Source: Jackrogersella multiformis (lineage: Eukaryota; Ascomycota; Sordariomycetes; Xylariales; Hypoxylaceae). Taken from it: a DNA stretch of 64,000 nucleotides. The notes under the pieces are model-generated. The model was not told the DNA's origin. It was given only the letters and a program-made list of their open reading frames with translations, and did no database searches. Positions 50,236-62,151 of the stretch are shown here, piece by piece. Made by a program: the position numbers and the translations under genes. Each line of letters opens with the position of its first letter. The stretch's first letter is position 1. The DNA lies in NCBI GenBank assembly GCA_902806575.1, contig CADCXD010000005.1:124001-188000 (forward strand), read 5' to 3'.

Positions 50236-51328
50236 TCGGTCGAATACACTGGATTGTGGATATGCCGATGGCATACGATGGATGACGTGACTAAGTACAA
50301 AGAGAAACGGACCGGTTTACCCTCAGATGAGAACATCTAGGAACCGGAAGGCGACCTCACCCATGCTTAAAAGATCGCGCCATTCAACTCCACCTCGAAC
50401 CGCGAGTGATGTTGGGACTTTGGGATGACTGTGCTGGGAGGATGAACTATGGACATGATTTGTTTTTCTGTGGTTGAGGTTGGAAGACCTGTTTGACGAT
50501 GATTCTTTTTCTACGATTGAGGTTGGAAGACCAGTTTGATGATGGTTCTTTTTCTGTATTCGAGGTTGGAAGACCAGTTTGACGATGTTTCTTTTGCTAC
50601 TCTGATACCTCCGACTGGCTTATTCCCCCTGAGTATTTTTCTTTTCATCATTGTCTTAATTAGTCGGCCACTGGCCTTTGACAGACAGACAGAATTGTTT
50701 TTTCCTATTATTTTACGATAACCTCTTGATGCGTGTTCAAATTGTGACCTTTCTCCTTTCTCTGCGTAAAAGCTGCTAAGTAAAAGCTGCTAAGTAAAAG
50801 ACAGGAGTAAAAGACAGGTTGCTAGCACTGGCTAGTAGAGATTAACATAAAGTCGACAGATTGTATAAAGTTATGACATGAAATTGTGATATTGTGATAT
50901 TATATACATTAGGTAATGACTGATTGGCCCAAGCTTTCGGTATTATACTAAGCTATTTCAAGTCTAGCGTTTACAAAGGAAGCCTGCTGACAAGGGTTAT
51001 AGGCCTAGGGTATACCTACCTAGCCTTGTGCCTACCTAAGGTATCCTAACACTTTATGTACATAATTCATCACCTATCAGGGCGTGCCTTTTTCGCGTCA
51101 ACCGATTTCCCTAAGGTCTGAATTGTCCTTTTCCTGTCAGCCTTACCGACACCAGGTAACTCCTTTCTTTATTCTTTATCTACCAGGAGGTATCCATAAT
51201 CCATAATCCATAATCTCGACGTGGCCTTGCCAATACTGATTTTTCTATTTAATCTAGGTAGTCATAAGAGAGGTGACATATCATAACTAGCCAGATCTCT
51301 ATCCCCAGGACTACGTCTGGTTAGAATC
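50236..51328. other. Intergenic
   Basis: No gene is supported. The stretch has a short near-duplicated segment (GAGGTTGGAAGACC with TTTGA(C/T)GATG) three times in 50475-50590, and small repeats such as GTAAAAGCTGCTAA near 50766-50800. Confidence 0.6.
50475..50590. repeat. Imperfect ~55-bp tandem repeat
   Basis: Three successive copies of a segment containing GAGGTTGGAAGACC and TTTGA(C/T)GATG followed by TTCTTTT. The copies lie about 240 bp downstream of the repeat-protein gene, outside coding sequence. Confidence 0.6.
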
Positions 51329-52393
51329 ATGTCCGCCATGGAGACTCTACGAACGGCCTTGCAGCCCTTGCAGCCTATTACGAATAACCTACCTGCCCCT
51401 ATCCGCGATCTCGGAGTGTCTATCATCGGTGACGCCTGCTACAAGAAGTTGATTCTCGAACTCGACCCCACCGACTCCGAGTGCCTCAAGCTGGCCATAT
51501 CCAAGGGTCTCGGTATCGGCATCATCGGCGCCTCGTCTATCGTCAAGGTTCCTCAGATCATCAAGCTCATACAGTCGCAATCATCGTCCGGCATCAGCTT
51601 CCTATCCTATCTGCTCGAAACATCATCCTACCTCATCTCCCTCGCCTACAACTTCCGCAACGAGTTCCCCTTTAGCACCTACGGCGAAACCGCGTTGATC
51701 CTGGGCCAGAATGTCATCATTACCGTGCTGGTTCTGAACTATAGCGGCAGGGCTAGCATAGCTGCGCTATTCGTCGCAGCCTTGGCGACGGGCGTCGTTA
51801 CCCTGTTCAACGGCGGGCTCCTCGATATGCAAACTCTACAGTATCTGCAGGCTGGCGCGGGAGTGCTGGGTGTGGTTAGCAAGGTGCCCCAGATCGCTGC
51901 TATCTACCAGGAAGGCGGAACGGGACAGCTGAGCGCATTCACGGTAAGTGGCTTTTACGGCTTGATACCCCATGTCCTATTTCCGAGCCGACACGTATGC
52001 ATATGATTCCAGCGAGATCGAGATTACCTAGTTTTCGCCGTCGATTTGGTTCTCGGTCATCTCCTGTTCCCAATGTTCTTTGTTGCCTATCTCTGTGGAA
52101 CTAAGACAAGCTAATGCAGCATGCAGGTCTTCAACTATCTGGCCGGCTCGCTTTCTCGAATCTTCACGACGCTGCAGGAGGTGGACGACAAGCTGATCTT
52201 ATACGGTTTCGTGGCAGGTTTCGCGCTAAACTTGGTCTTAGCTACGCAGATGGTATACTATTGGAACGCACCGTCGGCCAAGGTTAGGGGAAAGATGAAG
52301 GAGGCTGCTCCGGTTCCAGTCGCCGCCCAGAGTTCTGCTGTGTCTTCAGCCACTCCTAAAACTAAGGGGCCGTCGACGCGACGCAGGGGCTGA
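51329..52393 (+). CDS. MPDU1-type PQ-loop membrane protein (mannose-P-dolichol utilization)
   Basis: Two exons, 51329-51943 and 52127-52393, joined in phase 0 (ACG|GTAAGT ... GCAG|GTC), give 293 residues. The two PQ-loop motifs are KVPQIIKLI (Pro75-Gln76) and KVPQIAAIY (Pro187-Gln188). Each is followed by hydrophobic helices, consistent with the seven-helix topology of the family. A helical N-terminus and a basic Ser/Lys/Arg-rich C-tail (STRRRG) flank the core. Family knowledge: human MPDU1 (SL15/Lec35) is an ER membrane protein needed for efficient use of dolichol-phosphate mannose and glucose in N-glycosylation, GPI-anchor synthesis and C-mannosylation. Here that supplies the glycan and GPI pathways used by proteins such as the GH76 enzyme. 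A second ATG at 51338 is a minor alternative start. Confidence 0.93.
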
Positions 52394-54661
52394 GATTCTG
52401 TCACGCTCTGGGGAAAGTTGGTTGAGAAGACAGTCCAGTTTAGTAGACACCAACCATTGTAATACATTTATTATATGCCGGCTTTTTGCTCCATCGCTCC
52501 CGGTAACGGTGTGGCTCTTATCTATCGATACTTTTGACATGTCAGGTGTTACTGTCCCCTCCTGGTCTTGGCCTACCATTATTTATGAGCTGGCAAAAGG
52601 TAGGTAACCTGCTAGCATCAGCAACGGTAAGTACCTAGGTAAGTATCTGCACGTCCTAAGCGCCATAAGAAATGTGATAAGAGTATGTATGATATGCCAT
52701 GATATGCAAGCGGGGGATCTCTCAAGCCTCGCGAGTTTCTGCTTCCGAGTCTTTTCGGGAAAGAGATCCGTTAACGGAAATATGGAAACTGGATGTAATG
52801 CGAGAAGGGTTCCACGCCGACAGCCGATGCAGATCGAGGCTAGGAGTCACATTGGCACGTTTCTCACACAGTTAGATGAGATACCGGAAACTTGCCCGGG
52901 GTGGTAGGCTGATTGATTAACTACTGCATCGACACGTCTGCCGTTGACTCCCCGGTTTGCTTCAAATGATCCATATCATAATCGAGTCTCGATAGGTGCC
53001 CGCACTTGATATTTTGCTTATTATTCAGCGGCGTTTGTAATGATCGTTGAGTCTAGACTAAATGTTATGCTATTAGTCATGAACAAAGGACAAAGGTTAA
53101 TATATGAGGTTATATACTGGACACTGTATGGCGATCTTGCGCAAGTCTGAGTGATTCTGACGTGGCCGATGCTGATGTAATTCTCGTTTAATTTTTATTT
53201 ATTTTTAATTTTTAACAAGTCGAGGATTCTCTAAGTACATTATATTGTATGCCCGTAAAGATTACGTACTTAATAAGACCGAGGCTACCTAGGTACGGAA
53301 TTAGATAACTGACAGTTCATATTGGATTTATTAGTATGAACATCATGATAAGAACCGTAGCATCCGGGATCAAATCCCCAGATTTTCCAGCCTGTCATTC
53401 TTAGTCTTAATATATATGGATCTTGTCCATCATTTCACATTCAGGCGTTAAAGAAGCAATAAAGTCGTGCTACTGCAACCTACTGCAAGAGTGTTATCCT
53501 TACACGCCATAGGGTGATATCTTTATATGGATTTTCGTGACTTGCCCCTTGCATTGCCGATATCGAATCATGCACACGACAATATTCCGATTAGGGAAAA
53601 GACTGATGTAAAAAGTATTCTTGATTGGTTAGCAGTATATGGATATCTCTGAAGCCACTCCGGACTAGATAGCCTCTACTTATGGCTGTAGGGTATTCTT
53701 ATCAATCCTACATCCATGTATACGTCCTACCTACCTACCTACCTCTATACATGTGTAGGTAGGTACCCCATTGACCGGCACAAAACTACCTACAATAGCT
53801 ACAATTTACTAAGCATAGTAACAACTACAACAGCTTTGACCAATATGCCTACTTATTCGTAATCTCGCTCCTAATAAAACAAATATCATTGGCTCCTTAT
53901 GCTACTTGGTTATATTTAAAGATATTTTAGTAAATTGTAGCTGATGTAGCCTTGTGCTGGTCGACGGGATGGATACCTTGGTAGGTATAGGGGGTAGCTA
54001 GCTAGGTAGCTAGCTTCCACGGGGTAAAAAACGGCGGTGTCTTTGTTAGCGCTCTTTCGCCATCGTTCGCCATTATCACGCCAGTCACGATCCGATTTCT
54101 CTACCTTCCACACAAACACACACAAACACACCCAAATACATATGTACACCTCTGCAAATAATCTTTGCTTCTTAGCGTCTTCTAATGCTTGCTTCATGAT
54201 ATTACTACCTAGGCTGTAGACGTGTATCCAAGTCTTGACCTTTAAATAATACTTATCTGCTTCGAGCTCACCTAGGTTCCCCTTGCAGCTATCCAGTAGC
54301 TCCGACTGACACCTAATAAGACGTGCTTTTAGCCAGCTGGAGCTCCACGATCTTCGTCTCCGATATTGCCTACACGTGTAGACAAGAGACTCTGCAGGTT
54401 GAACTCGCACGCTATTCTTGCCGATATTTTACTTAATCCTCTTTATTCCCAATCCATACTACTTGACACTTACTTCTCTTATCTTTTTCTGTCTATATAC
54501 AGTATACATCATTTATTCTAATAGCGTCTCCTCTATTACTATAAACTCTTAACACAAGTTGTGTTGACGTTGACTCTACTTAAACCCTTATCCCGCCTCC
54601 CTTCTTCTATCACCCCTTCTATCACCTTCACAGCTCTTTAAGCTTTTCGTAAAACACTACA
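52394..54661. other. Intergenic, 2.3 kb
   Basis: No gene is supported; the 164-codon minus frame 54410-53916 has no domain. There are TACCTAGGTA copies at 52632 and 53286 and a (CTAC)n run near 53728-53742, mirrored by GTAGGTAGGTA at 53755-53765. The last ~250 bases form a C/T-rich leader for the sulfatase gene. Confidence 0.65.
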
Positions 54662-56520
54662 ATGGCTCCCGATATCGATGCCATTGCTCGATCTGGGCTG
54701 AAGCCCAACGGTTCTAGCCAAACGGCAGGGCTGGCAAACGGTGACAACGGTTCTCCCAATAAGCCCCCTAATATTCTCTTCCTCATGGCAGACCAATTGG
54801 CTGCTCCCTTGCTCAAGATGTATAACCCGGAGTCGCAAATCAAGACCCCGAACCTTGATGCGCTGGCAGCTAAGTCCGTTCAGTTCGACTCTGCTTATTG
54901 CCCCTCCCCTCTTTGCGCCCCTTCCCGTATGAGCTTGATCTCTGGTCAGCTACCCATGACGATCGGAGCGTACGACAATGCTTCTCAGATCGGAAGCGAC
55001 GTGCCCACTTACGCGCACTACTTGCGCATCAAGGGATATCAAACTGCTCTGGCCGGCAAGATGCATTTCGTCGGAGATCAGCTTCATGGATACGAGACCC
55101 GTCTCACTAGCGACATCTATCCCGGAGACTTCGGCTGGGCAGTGAACTGGGACGAGCCGGACCGACGGCTCGAGTGGTACCACAACGCGAGTTCGATCCT
55201 CCAAGCGGGATCTTGCGTGCGAAGCAACCAGTTAGATTATGATGAGGAGGTCATGTATAAGTCCACCCAGTTCCTCTACGATCAAGTTCGTGAGGGACCA
55301 GACGCTAGACCATTCTGCTTGACGGTATGTACTCAAGGACATATCGCCTTTCTTTATAAGTCAGGTTATTGAACAACATGCCTACAAGCACTCCTTAAGC
55401 AAATGCCTTTGCTAATAAAGACGACCGTTAGGTCTCGCTTACACATCCTCACGACCCATACACCATAGAGGAAAAGTACTGGGATCTGTACGAAGATGTG
55501 GATATTACCCTCCCGAAGGTCAACATCCCCAGAGAAGAGCAGGATGCCCACAGCAAGAGATTGCTAAAAGTCTGCGACCTCTGGGACGAGAATTTCTCGG
55601 ACGACCAAATCAAGCGGGCTCGACGAGCGTACTACGGTGCCGTTAGCTACGTTGACGACTGCATCGGGCGCATTCTTAGCGTGCTAAAGCAGTGCCGGCT
55701 TGACGAGAACACTATCGTCGTCTTTAGCGGAGACCATGGCGATATGCTTGGAGAACGCGGCTTGTGGTAAGTTAGATATATAGATGCATAAAGATAAGGG
55801 GATTCCTTACTAAATTTCTACAGGTACAAGATGAGCTACTTCGAATCGTCCGTACGAGTCCCCCTCTTGATATCCGATCCTCGGTTCGCTCCCCACCGGG
55901 TCAAGCAGAACGTGTCGACTCTGGATATCCTCCCGACATTGTGTGACCTCGTCGGAACCAAGCCAGTTGAAGGCTTACCCATGGATGGCCTTTCTCTTCT
56001 TCCCCACCTTGAAGGCCGAGAGGGTCACGACACTGTGATCGCCGAGTACACCGGCGAAGGAACGATTAGCCCGTACATGATGATTCGGCGTGGACCTTGG
56101 AAATACATCACTTGCCCAACTGATCCTCCACAACTTTACAACCTCGAGCGGGATCCCCTCGAACTTGTTAACCTAGCGCGGGTGGTGAACACGAAGGAGG
56201 TGCTTACCCCCGATGAAGAAGAAGCCAAGATCAAGTTTGAGAAGTTTGAAGCCGAGGCTCAAGCCCGCTGGGACTTTGGTGCCATCACTCAACAGGTGCT
56301 GCAATCGCAACGAACACGAAGACTTGTGTGGGGTGCCCTGAACAAGGGCAAGTTTGATGCGTGGGATTATAACCCCAACGACAATGGCACTACTAAGTAT
56401 ATCCGATCCTTCTTACCCCTCGACGATCTAGAACGCCGGGCTAGATATCCTCTGGTCGACAAATACGGCCGAGAGACTAGAGACATCGTCATCGACCAAG
56501 CTGGTTCACATAACGAGTAA
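54662..56520 (+). CDS. Choline sulfatase (arylsulfatase family)
   Basis: Three exons, 54662-55324, 55432-55766 and 55824-56520, give 564 residues. The first is joined to the second in phase 0; the last join completes a Trp codon. The sulfatase signature CAPSR (Cys85-Arg89) contains the cysteine that is oxidised to formylglycine. Metal-binding Asp44-Gln45 lie in LFLMADQLAAP, and a second metal site is GDHGDMLGERGLW. The C-terminal region AWDYNPND...TKYIR is typical of choline sulfatases rather than general arylsulfatases. The enzyme hydrolyses choline-O-sulfate to choline and sulfate. In fungi the substrate is a sulfur store, and the gene is usually induced when sulfur is scarce. There is no signal peptide, so it should act in the cytosol. 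No choline dehydrogenase gene lies beside it. Confidence 0.95.
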
Positions 56521-57605
56521 TCTTCTGGTCCGACGACTTTTATCTTCGCGCGGAACATGGAAAATGACGGGAAAGGACGGAAGCGGGAATTGAATGATGA
56601 TATAGGTGGTGATACATTTCACGGCGCCTGAAACCATTCGAGGATTGCTTTATATCACATTTACGATGATTTCTACCTACGGATACCTAGGTAATAGGGA
56701 TGGATGGATTTAGCGACGAGTTATAGGCGAATGATTTTATAACAAAATGACAATGGATATAACGAAGGCATTGGGAAATAGTTTATCTGGGTGGGTAGTG
56801 TACCTAGGTACCTAGGTAGATAATCGAAACTCTTGAGACTATCTACATGTATCCATGGATGTCTAATATACCTACCTAGTTATCAGGTAGTGTATATTCG
56901 CTATCACATGATGAAATACTATGTATGTAAGTAGTGTAGTGCTAGATAATAAATAGTGTTGAGCTAGGTTAGGTAGATACGACGTCAGTGGACCCTGAAA
57001 ATCATGGATCCCTTGATAAGAGCCCCTCTTTTAACGCAATTTATCCTTGTTACCTAGGGTGGTGCGTACTTACCTACCTAGGGTACGTATGTAGTATTCG
57101 GCTATCGGTACTCGGGGATCTACCTAGGTGTATGTATAAATACCTAGATACTTAATAAAGGGTGTGAGCTTATTAAATATCTAGGTACATATTACGCTCT
57201 TATGTAACGGGATAATATAGTCCGTGCTTTTATGCCCGATGAGGTTTCTAAATTCTAAAGACTTACCTATTACATAATAAACTTCTCCAGATTGTGACTG
57301 GACAATTGTTAATTGGAAACTGGGGAATGGGGAATCTCTCTACTTACACCAATATCTACCTACCTAGACTTACACTAACACTATTAACATCAACATCCAC
57401 TTACATACATACCTACCTAGGTAGGGTATCAATTAGTACCTATTCGAACACTGCATTTGGAAATCCCATCCAACATACTTACCCATACCTACCTACGTGG
57501 GTAGTTAATTCCTGCAGATCTCATATTGCCTATCCTATTTGTGTTTTGTTTGGTTTGTTTCTATCGCGCCAGGACCTATCTGTTTCGACTTGGCGATAAT
57601 ACACT
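56521..57605. other. Intergenic, palindrome-rich
   Basis: No gene is supported. Four exact TACCTAGGTA copies (56684, 56801, 56809, 57414) and many partial ones make this the densest palindrome cluster downstream of the A+T block. The 3' part is the promoter and leader of the Med8 gene. Confidence 0.7.
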
Positions 57606-58419
57606 ATGGCGTCGACAAACCTCACGGCAGAGGACTACAAGGTGCTCGAGGCGACAAGGCTGCGGCTCATGCAGATTTCTAACGGCATTGGTACCCTCAA
57701 GGCTAGCGTCCTCGCCAGTAACCCTCTCCCTAGCTTGTGCGTCTCTCCTTTATACATAGTATCTCTACTCAGCTGAGTACTTACCTAGGTAACTAACGCG
57801 TCATGCCGTATATCGTAGGGAATCACTCCGAAACCAGTCGGATGTCCTGCAGGGCAATATCCAGAGCCTTCTCGATATCACGCTACCCATGGCCGAAACC
57901 TTCAGCCGTATCGCCGTACACCCATCTACGAATTATCCCGGTCGCACGCAGGAGGTAATACTCCTACAGCTGCTGCGCAAGAAGCCGGAGCCGGACGTAG
58001 CAACGGCGATGGACGAGGGGAGGAATATATTTACCGGGCTTACCCAGGGTTCTACCCCCTCGGATTCGACTGCTCGCGTCGGTGATGGTTCGACAAAAGG
58101 ATCGGAGGAACTAGAAGCCATATGGAAGTCGACGCGCGAATTTTGCCAGCGACGCATTATCGATTATGTGACGGAGGAAGGAGACGACGTGTTCACGGAA
58201 GATGAGCGCGAACGGGGAACCGAGAATGTGCGGACAGGACTAAAAAGATCGCTCGAGGAGGAGGACGACGACGAAGATGACGAGGGAGACGACGACGTCA
58301 TGGAGATCGATCGACCGCTGCCGCCTCCTGCGCCTGGCGTTGCGACTCAGGAGGTCGAGGGCGTGGCGCTGGAGAACATTATGCGATTCGCGGCGAGAGG
58401 AGAGTTTGTTGCTCGTTGA
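57606..58419 (+). CDS. med8: Mediator complex subunit 8
   Basis: Two exons, 57606-57736 and 57819-58419, give 243 residues. The intron has a GTGCGT donor, an AACTAAC branch site and a TCGTAG acceptor. The N-terminal helical part resembles fungal Med8: LEATRLRLMQI, followed by LRNQSDVLQGNIQSLL and the LLQLLRKK/EPDV stretch. An acidic run (EEEDDDEDDEGDDD) precedes a short C-terminal helix. Family knowledge: Med8 is a head-module subunit of Mediator and contacts Med18/Med20 and TBP in RNA polymerase II transcription. Length is normal for fungi. The intron contains one copy of TACCTAGGTA at 57782. Confidence 0.9.
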
Positions 58420-60145
58420 GGATAGGATGTATTGCGAGGTTGCAGCAAAGCGGGATTTTGCAGAACTTTACTTTTGCGTTTCGCTATCCTGCCCGGCCGA
58501 GAATAATTCGAATCGAACCGCCGGGGTACCTATTTTAGGCGGAATTCCTCAATGTGCCGAAGGATAAACTGATTAACTCATTTTTATACCTCGTTTGGCC
58601 TGGAGGGATCAACCACCTGATGGTAGTAGGTGGTGTCATCTTCAATACCTCACCCCAGCAGGCCAACGGCATTGTGGGGGGGGCCCCCTATCTTTTACCT
58701 AAGAGTAATTATACCTAAGAGTAATCACGTAGGAGTGGACATGGTTATCATGGGAGGAGAACCAGAATCCAACCTTGGAACCTTTGGAAATAGTGGTCTT
58801 CGGACATCTCTATATTCGCTCAGCTATAATACTGAAGAGGGGGAATTTGTTATTGACGATGCTATCCGATACTTTCCGATACCTACCCAGGTAGGTAGGC
58901 ATGCGGTCTCCGCCCTCGTTGACGGAATAAGCAAGTTGACAAAAGCAATTCACAGGTATTAAGCCACCGATTTAAAAAAAAAATTCATCGTCATTGAACT
59001 ACCTACCTAGGTAGGTAATTGCGCGAATAAGCAAAAGCCGAGCGACTAAAATCCTGTTTTTTTTCCCACCTGTTTTTTTTTTTCAGCCTCAATGGTACGC
59101 ACATAAGCCGCAAGATATTATCTAGATTGGCATCCAGTGAGCTCTTCGCACGCACGATTAGTCACCGCACCCCCCCGTTGACCAGTCACGAAGGCACTCT
59201 TGTGTGACGCTTTCAGCCCTATGAGAGGTTATCGCTGGCCATACGTAAGCGCGACGGGATCTGACTACCTCCACAATCTGTTTCGTTGAGCTGCGTTGTC
59301 CTCCTTACATTTACCGAATCGTCCCGATAAACTGGACACAAGTAGTAGTCGAAACAAATAGACTCTCTTTCGGAGTAAAACAGAGGAGTTTCTCGGCTTT
59401 TGACTTTGGTCCAAGCCGACCACTGCGAAACCTGTATATGCAGCAATACCCAAACAGCGCGATCTAATACGTGTTGAGTCTTCAATAGGGAGATCAAAAG
59501 CAATGAGGCCCAATCAGAATAAGAAAAATATCCCGGGGTCTTGCTATTCGCCGTGCCAGTTAGGTAGCTGCTGACTCGCAGATTCTCACCCTCTCAAGCG
59601 GGCCGCTGTCGTATTTGCCGTAACAGATGATGACAATAGCTTACGGCAGAGGCGGCTCTCCCACTCCAGCGTGACCAGAATCCCCATGTAAGCTGATGTT
59701 ATATCCCTCGGGTTTCCCACCTAAATGCTTTGATAACTCTTATAACACATCCCAGCTTCGTTGCTGACGAACTCGAACTTGATTGGTCCTCCGTTGCGTC
59801 TGGTTTGGCGGTCAGCGGTTGGTTATCTATTAAACCGCCTAGATTCGAGGGAAGAATCACGACGTATAATCCCGTCGATGTCGAATACCTAAACTACCTT
59901 TATCCAAAGTATAACTATCTCCTTAGAAGGACTAAGAGATCTAGGCACTTCTAGTACGACTTACAATTATTATTGTTCTATTTCCATTTCCATTCCTATT
60001 TCTATTTCTACTGCTTCAGAATCTTGTAGGCATGAGGCGATCCTTCGGCCCTCTCCCCGCGTCACCTGATTACTTTGTCGATAATCCTATTTCCCCTCTC
60101 TCGGGTTTTATATAACTTCTCGGATCTGGTCAAATACTGGCCAGC
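58420..60145. other. Intergenic, 1.7 kb
   Basis: No gene is supported. The frames 58630-58962 (+) and 59219-59503 (-) have no domain. One TACCTAGGTA lies at 59004. Poly-T runs lie near 59057-59064 and 59073-59082. Confidence 0.6.
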
Positions 60146-61246
60146 ATGATTCAAGACCCATTCGACGACGATTGCGGCTGGGATGGCGGAAACGTCGTTC
60201 CATGGGGGCCAGCCCTCCTCGCTACACAACAGATCGTCCCAAGCCTTGTCGATGATTTCGATTCCAAATCTTCCAGCATAAAAACTCTGAACAGGGAAAC
60301 CCTGACCGAATTCGAAGCTCTTATGCTGGGTGAGATATCGAACGACGGGTGCTCAGATGACGAGTTGGACATAGACTCGGCCACCGCGACTAGCAGTTCC
60401 GAAGACGAACCATTATTCCCATTCATGGACCTACCCTTCGAGATCAGACTGCAGGTCTACCACTGGCTTCATCTCATGAACCCTATAAGGTTGACCCAGT
60501 TCGCGCCGTGGTACCCGATCCCGGTTAATCGGAGCTACTTCGTCAAGGCCGTGACGCCACCGCCGTGTGATGCCGGCACGCTGGAGTTCCTGGACGAAAC
60601 CCCAAGACCGATAGCGGCGACGGCGACGATGAAACTTCTCTCGCCGCGCCGTCCATACTCCTGCATACCAACGTCGATGCTCAGGACGAGTAAGCAGATA
60701 TACTACGAGAGTAGGGATCTGCCGTTCCTGGAAAACGAGTTCGTCTTTGTGAATTGGTTCGCGTCGGGCTTGTGGGCAGCACGCTCGTTCATCAGGGGTC
60801 TACGCCCGTGGCAGGCGCAGACGATGCGCTTCGCACGCCTTGAGCTTCTATCACGGGACCTCTCGGGTCGGTACGTAGAAGAGTGGAGGGAGCTCTGCGG
60901 AGCTTGGGCGGCCGGCCTAAGGGGCTTGAGGCTCAAGATTCTAGGTGGCGGAGGAGGAGGGGGAGCAGTAGGTGGAGGTGTCTCTTGGGTCGTGGCCGGC
61001 TCACCTCAGAGGAGTGCTCCGACGGTAGGAGTACGGGACGAGGATGGAAAAGCGGCAGAATGGATCGAGAACGGATTGAAGCAGCTCAAACGGCTTCGGT
61101 GCTTGGAGATCGAACTTTCGGTTGCTGATTGGGATGACAAGAATAAGCTAGATTGGTGTCGGAGCCTGGAGGAGGTGATAAACGAGTCTAGGGCCGAGAC
61201 AGAACAGCATGTCCGAGTTTGCTGCGTCGAGAGGGTTAGGGATTAG
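60146..61246 (+). CDS. F-box-like / DUF7730-type protein
   Basis: A single exon of 366 residues. The N-terminal 85 residues are acidic and Ser-rich. An F-box-like helix pair, MDLPFEIRLQVYHWL, begins near residue 94, as in the large fungal family annotated DUF7730 or F-box-like. The rest contains the typical SMLRTSKQIYYESRDL and NEFVFVNWF motifs, then a mixed helical region with LRGLRLKI. A Gly-rich stretch (LGGGGGGGAVGGGV, about 270-283) interrupts the C-terminal half. These proteins are generally uncharacterised; a role as substrate receptor in an SCF ubiquitin ligase is possible but not shown. Start ATG at 60146, with a TATATAA about 35 nt upstream. Confidence 0.82.
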   Translation: MIQDPFDDDCGWDGGNVVPWGPALLATQQIVPSLVDDFDSKSSSIKTLNRETLTEFEALMLGEISNDGCSDDELDIDSATATSSSEDEPLFPFMDLPFEIRLQVYHWLHLMNPIRLTQFAPWYPIPVNRSYFVKAVTPPPCDAGTLEFLDETPRPIAATATMKLLSPRRPYSCIPTSMLRTSKQIYYESRDLPFLENEFVFVNWFASGLWAARSFIRGLRPWQAQTMRFARLELLSRDLSGRYVEEWRELCGAWAAGLRGLRLKILGGGGGGGAVGGGVSWVVAGSPQRSAPTVGVRDEDGKAAEWIENGLKQLKRLRCLEIELSVADWDDKNKLDWCRSLEEVINESRAETEQHVRVCCVERVRD

Positions 61247-62151
61247 AAAGATATATCCGAAGGAAGTCGTCACTCGAGGGTAGAATGAACCACGAGACCT
61301 GTAAACCCACGTGGTCGCGTCCTCGCGCAGTCCGTACCGATAGGTGTAATCACCCTAGAACGGATAGGTTCGGGGCGAAACGGCTAACGTGGGTCTGAGG
61401 CTCTCAGGGGCCTGGATACATTCGGTCCAAAACAACTTTATTATCGGGAACAAGGCGAAAGGGGGAAGTTGACGTTATCCACGGTCGTTTCCCAATATTA
61501 TCTATTTTTTCCAAGGCGAAACATCAGTACTGGTAGCATGGTTATTTGCAGATATTCTATTGGTCGTGTCTCATCTCAAACTTTAGATTTTTAGATAGGG
61601 TGTTTGGACTTGGGTTGGATAGAGGAGAGGGGGAAGGGTACCTGGGCACACATTCTAGATGTAATGCTAATAATATGATAGGCTTGAGCCTCACCTTTCT
61701 TATTCGGAACGGATATTCACGTGTAGGTATGGATGAAACAGTACAATGGTCGGCAACTACTCAACAACAACCGATTTACTCGTCGCCGGTTTCCTTGAGT
61801 GAGGTCACATGGCAAGCAGAACACATCACTACCGTCACTTGGTTTCATCAAGTCCTCGGGTTGAATTCTTACCTAGGTACCTAGTTTTCCTTTCTCTTTT
61901 CCGAGCTATATTTATTGTAAGGAATTTGGTCATGAGTCACTCTTACACTTTTCTTCCTCTTCTTCACTCGGTACAAATCAGTGTCGCCTACCTTTTAACC
62001 AGTCAGAACAATCTCGCACTTAAAAAGGCACCACACCTTTCTACTAACTTCCTGCATTCACCCGCACCATCCCGCCATTTCCTATTGGGAGACACACTTC
62101 ATTCCACCACCACCACAGCCGAATAAGCCAGATCCCACCTAATCCGAGACA
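61247..62151. other. Intergenic
   Basis: No gene is supported (frame 61546-61884 has no domain). One TACCTAGGTA lies at 61870. A C/T-rich, CACC-rich leader precedes the next start. Confidence 0.6.

Larger units (their letters stand above)
410..61879. repeat. Dispersed 10-bp palindrome TACCTAGGTA, 31 exact copies
   Basis: The self-complementary decamer TACCTAGGTA starts at 410, 428, 1029, 1956, 3132, 4080, 4761, 6306, 8794, 10234, 10242, 13840, 14200, 14374, 14477, 14647, 26293, 26386, 28411, 30805, 30813, 48144, 52632, 53286, 56684, 56801, 56809, 57414, 57782, 59004 and 61870. Many copies are extended by ACC on the left or GGTA on the right, and many near-matches exist (for example 5470, 6255, 17706, 57121). 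Copies fall only in intergenic DNA or an intron (57782, in the Med8 gene). About 0.06 copies would be expected in 64 kb of random equal-base sequence. The function is unknown; it may be a microsatellite-derived or regulatory element. The coordinates span the first to the last copy. Confidence 0.9.

Noticed and set aside
53365..53385. Second tRNA-like arm (GGGATCAAATCCC)
   Set aside because: It lacks the TTC loop start and no cloverleaf can be built around it.
53916..54410. 164-codon minus-strand frame
   Set aside because: No domain; includes simple-repeat translation; lies in the promoter region of the sulfatase gene.
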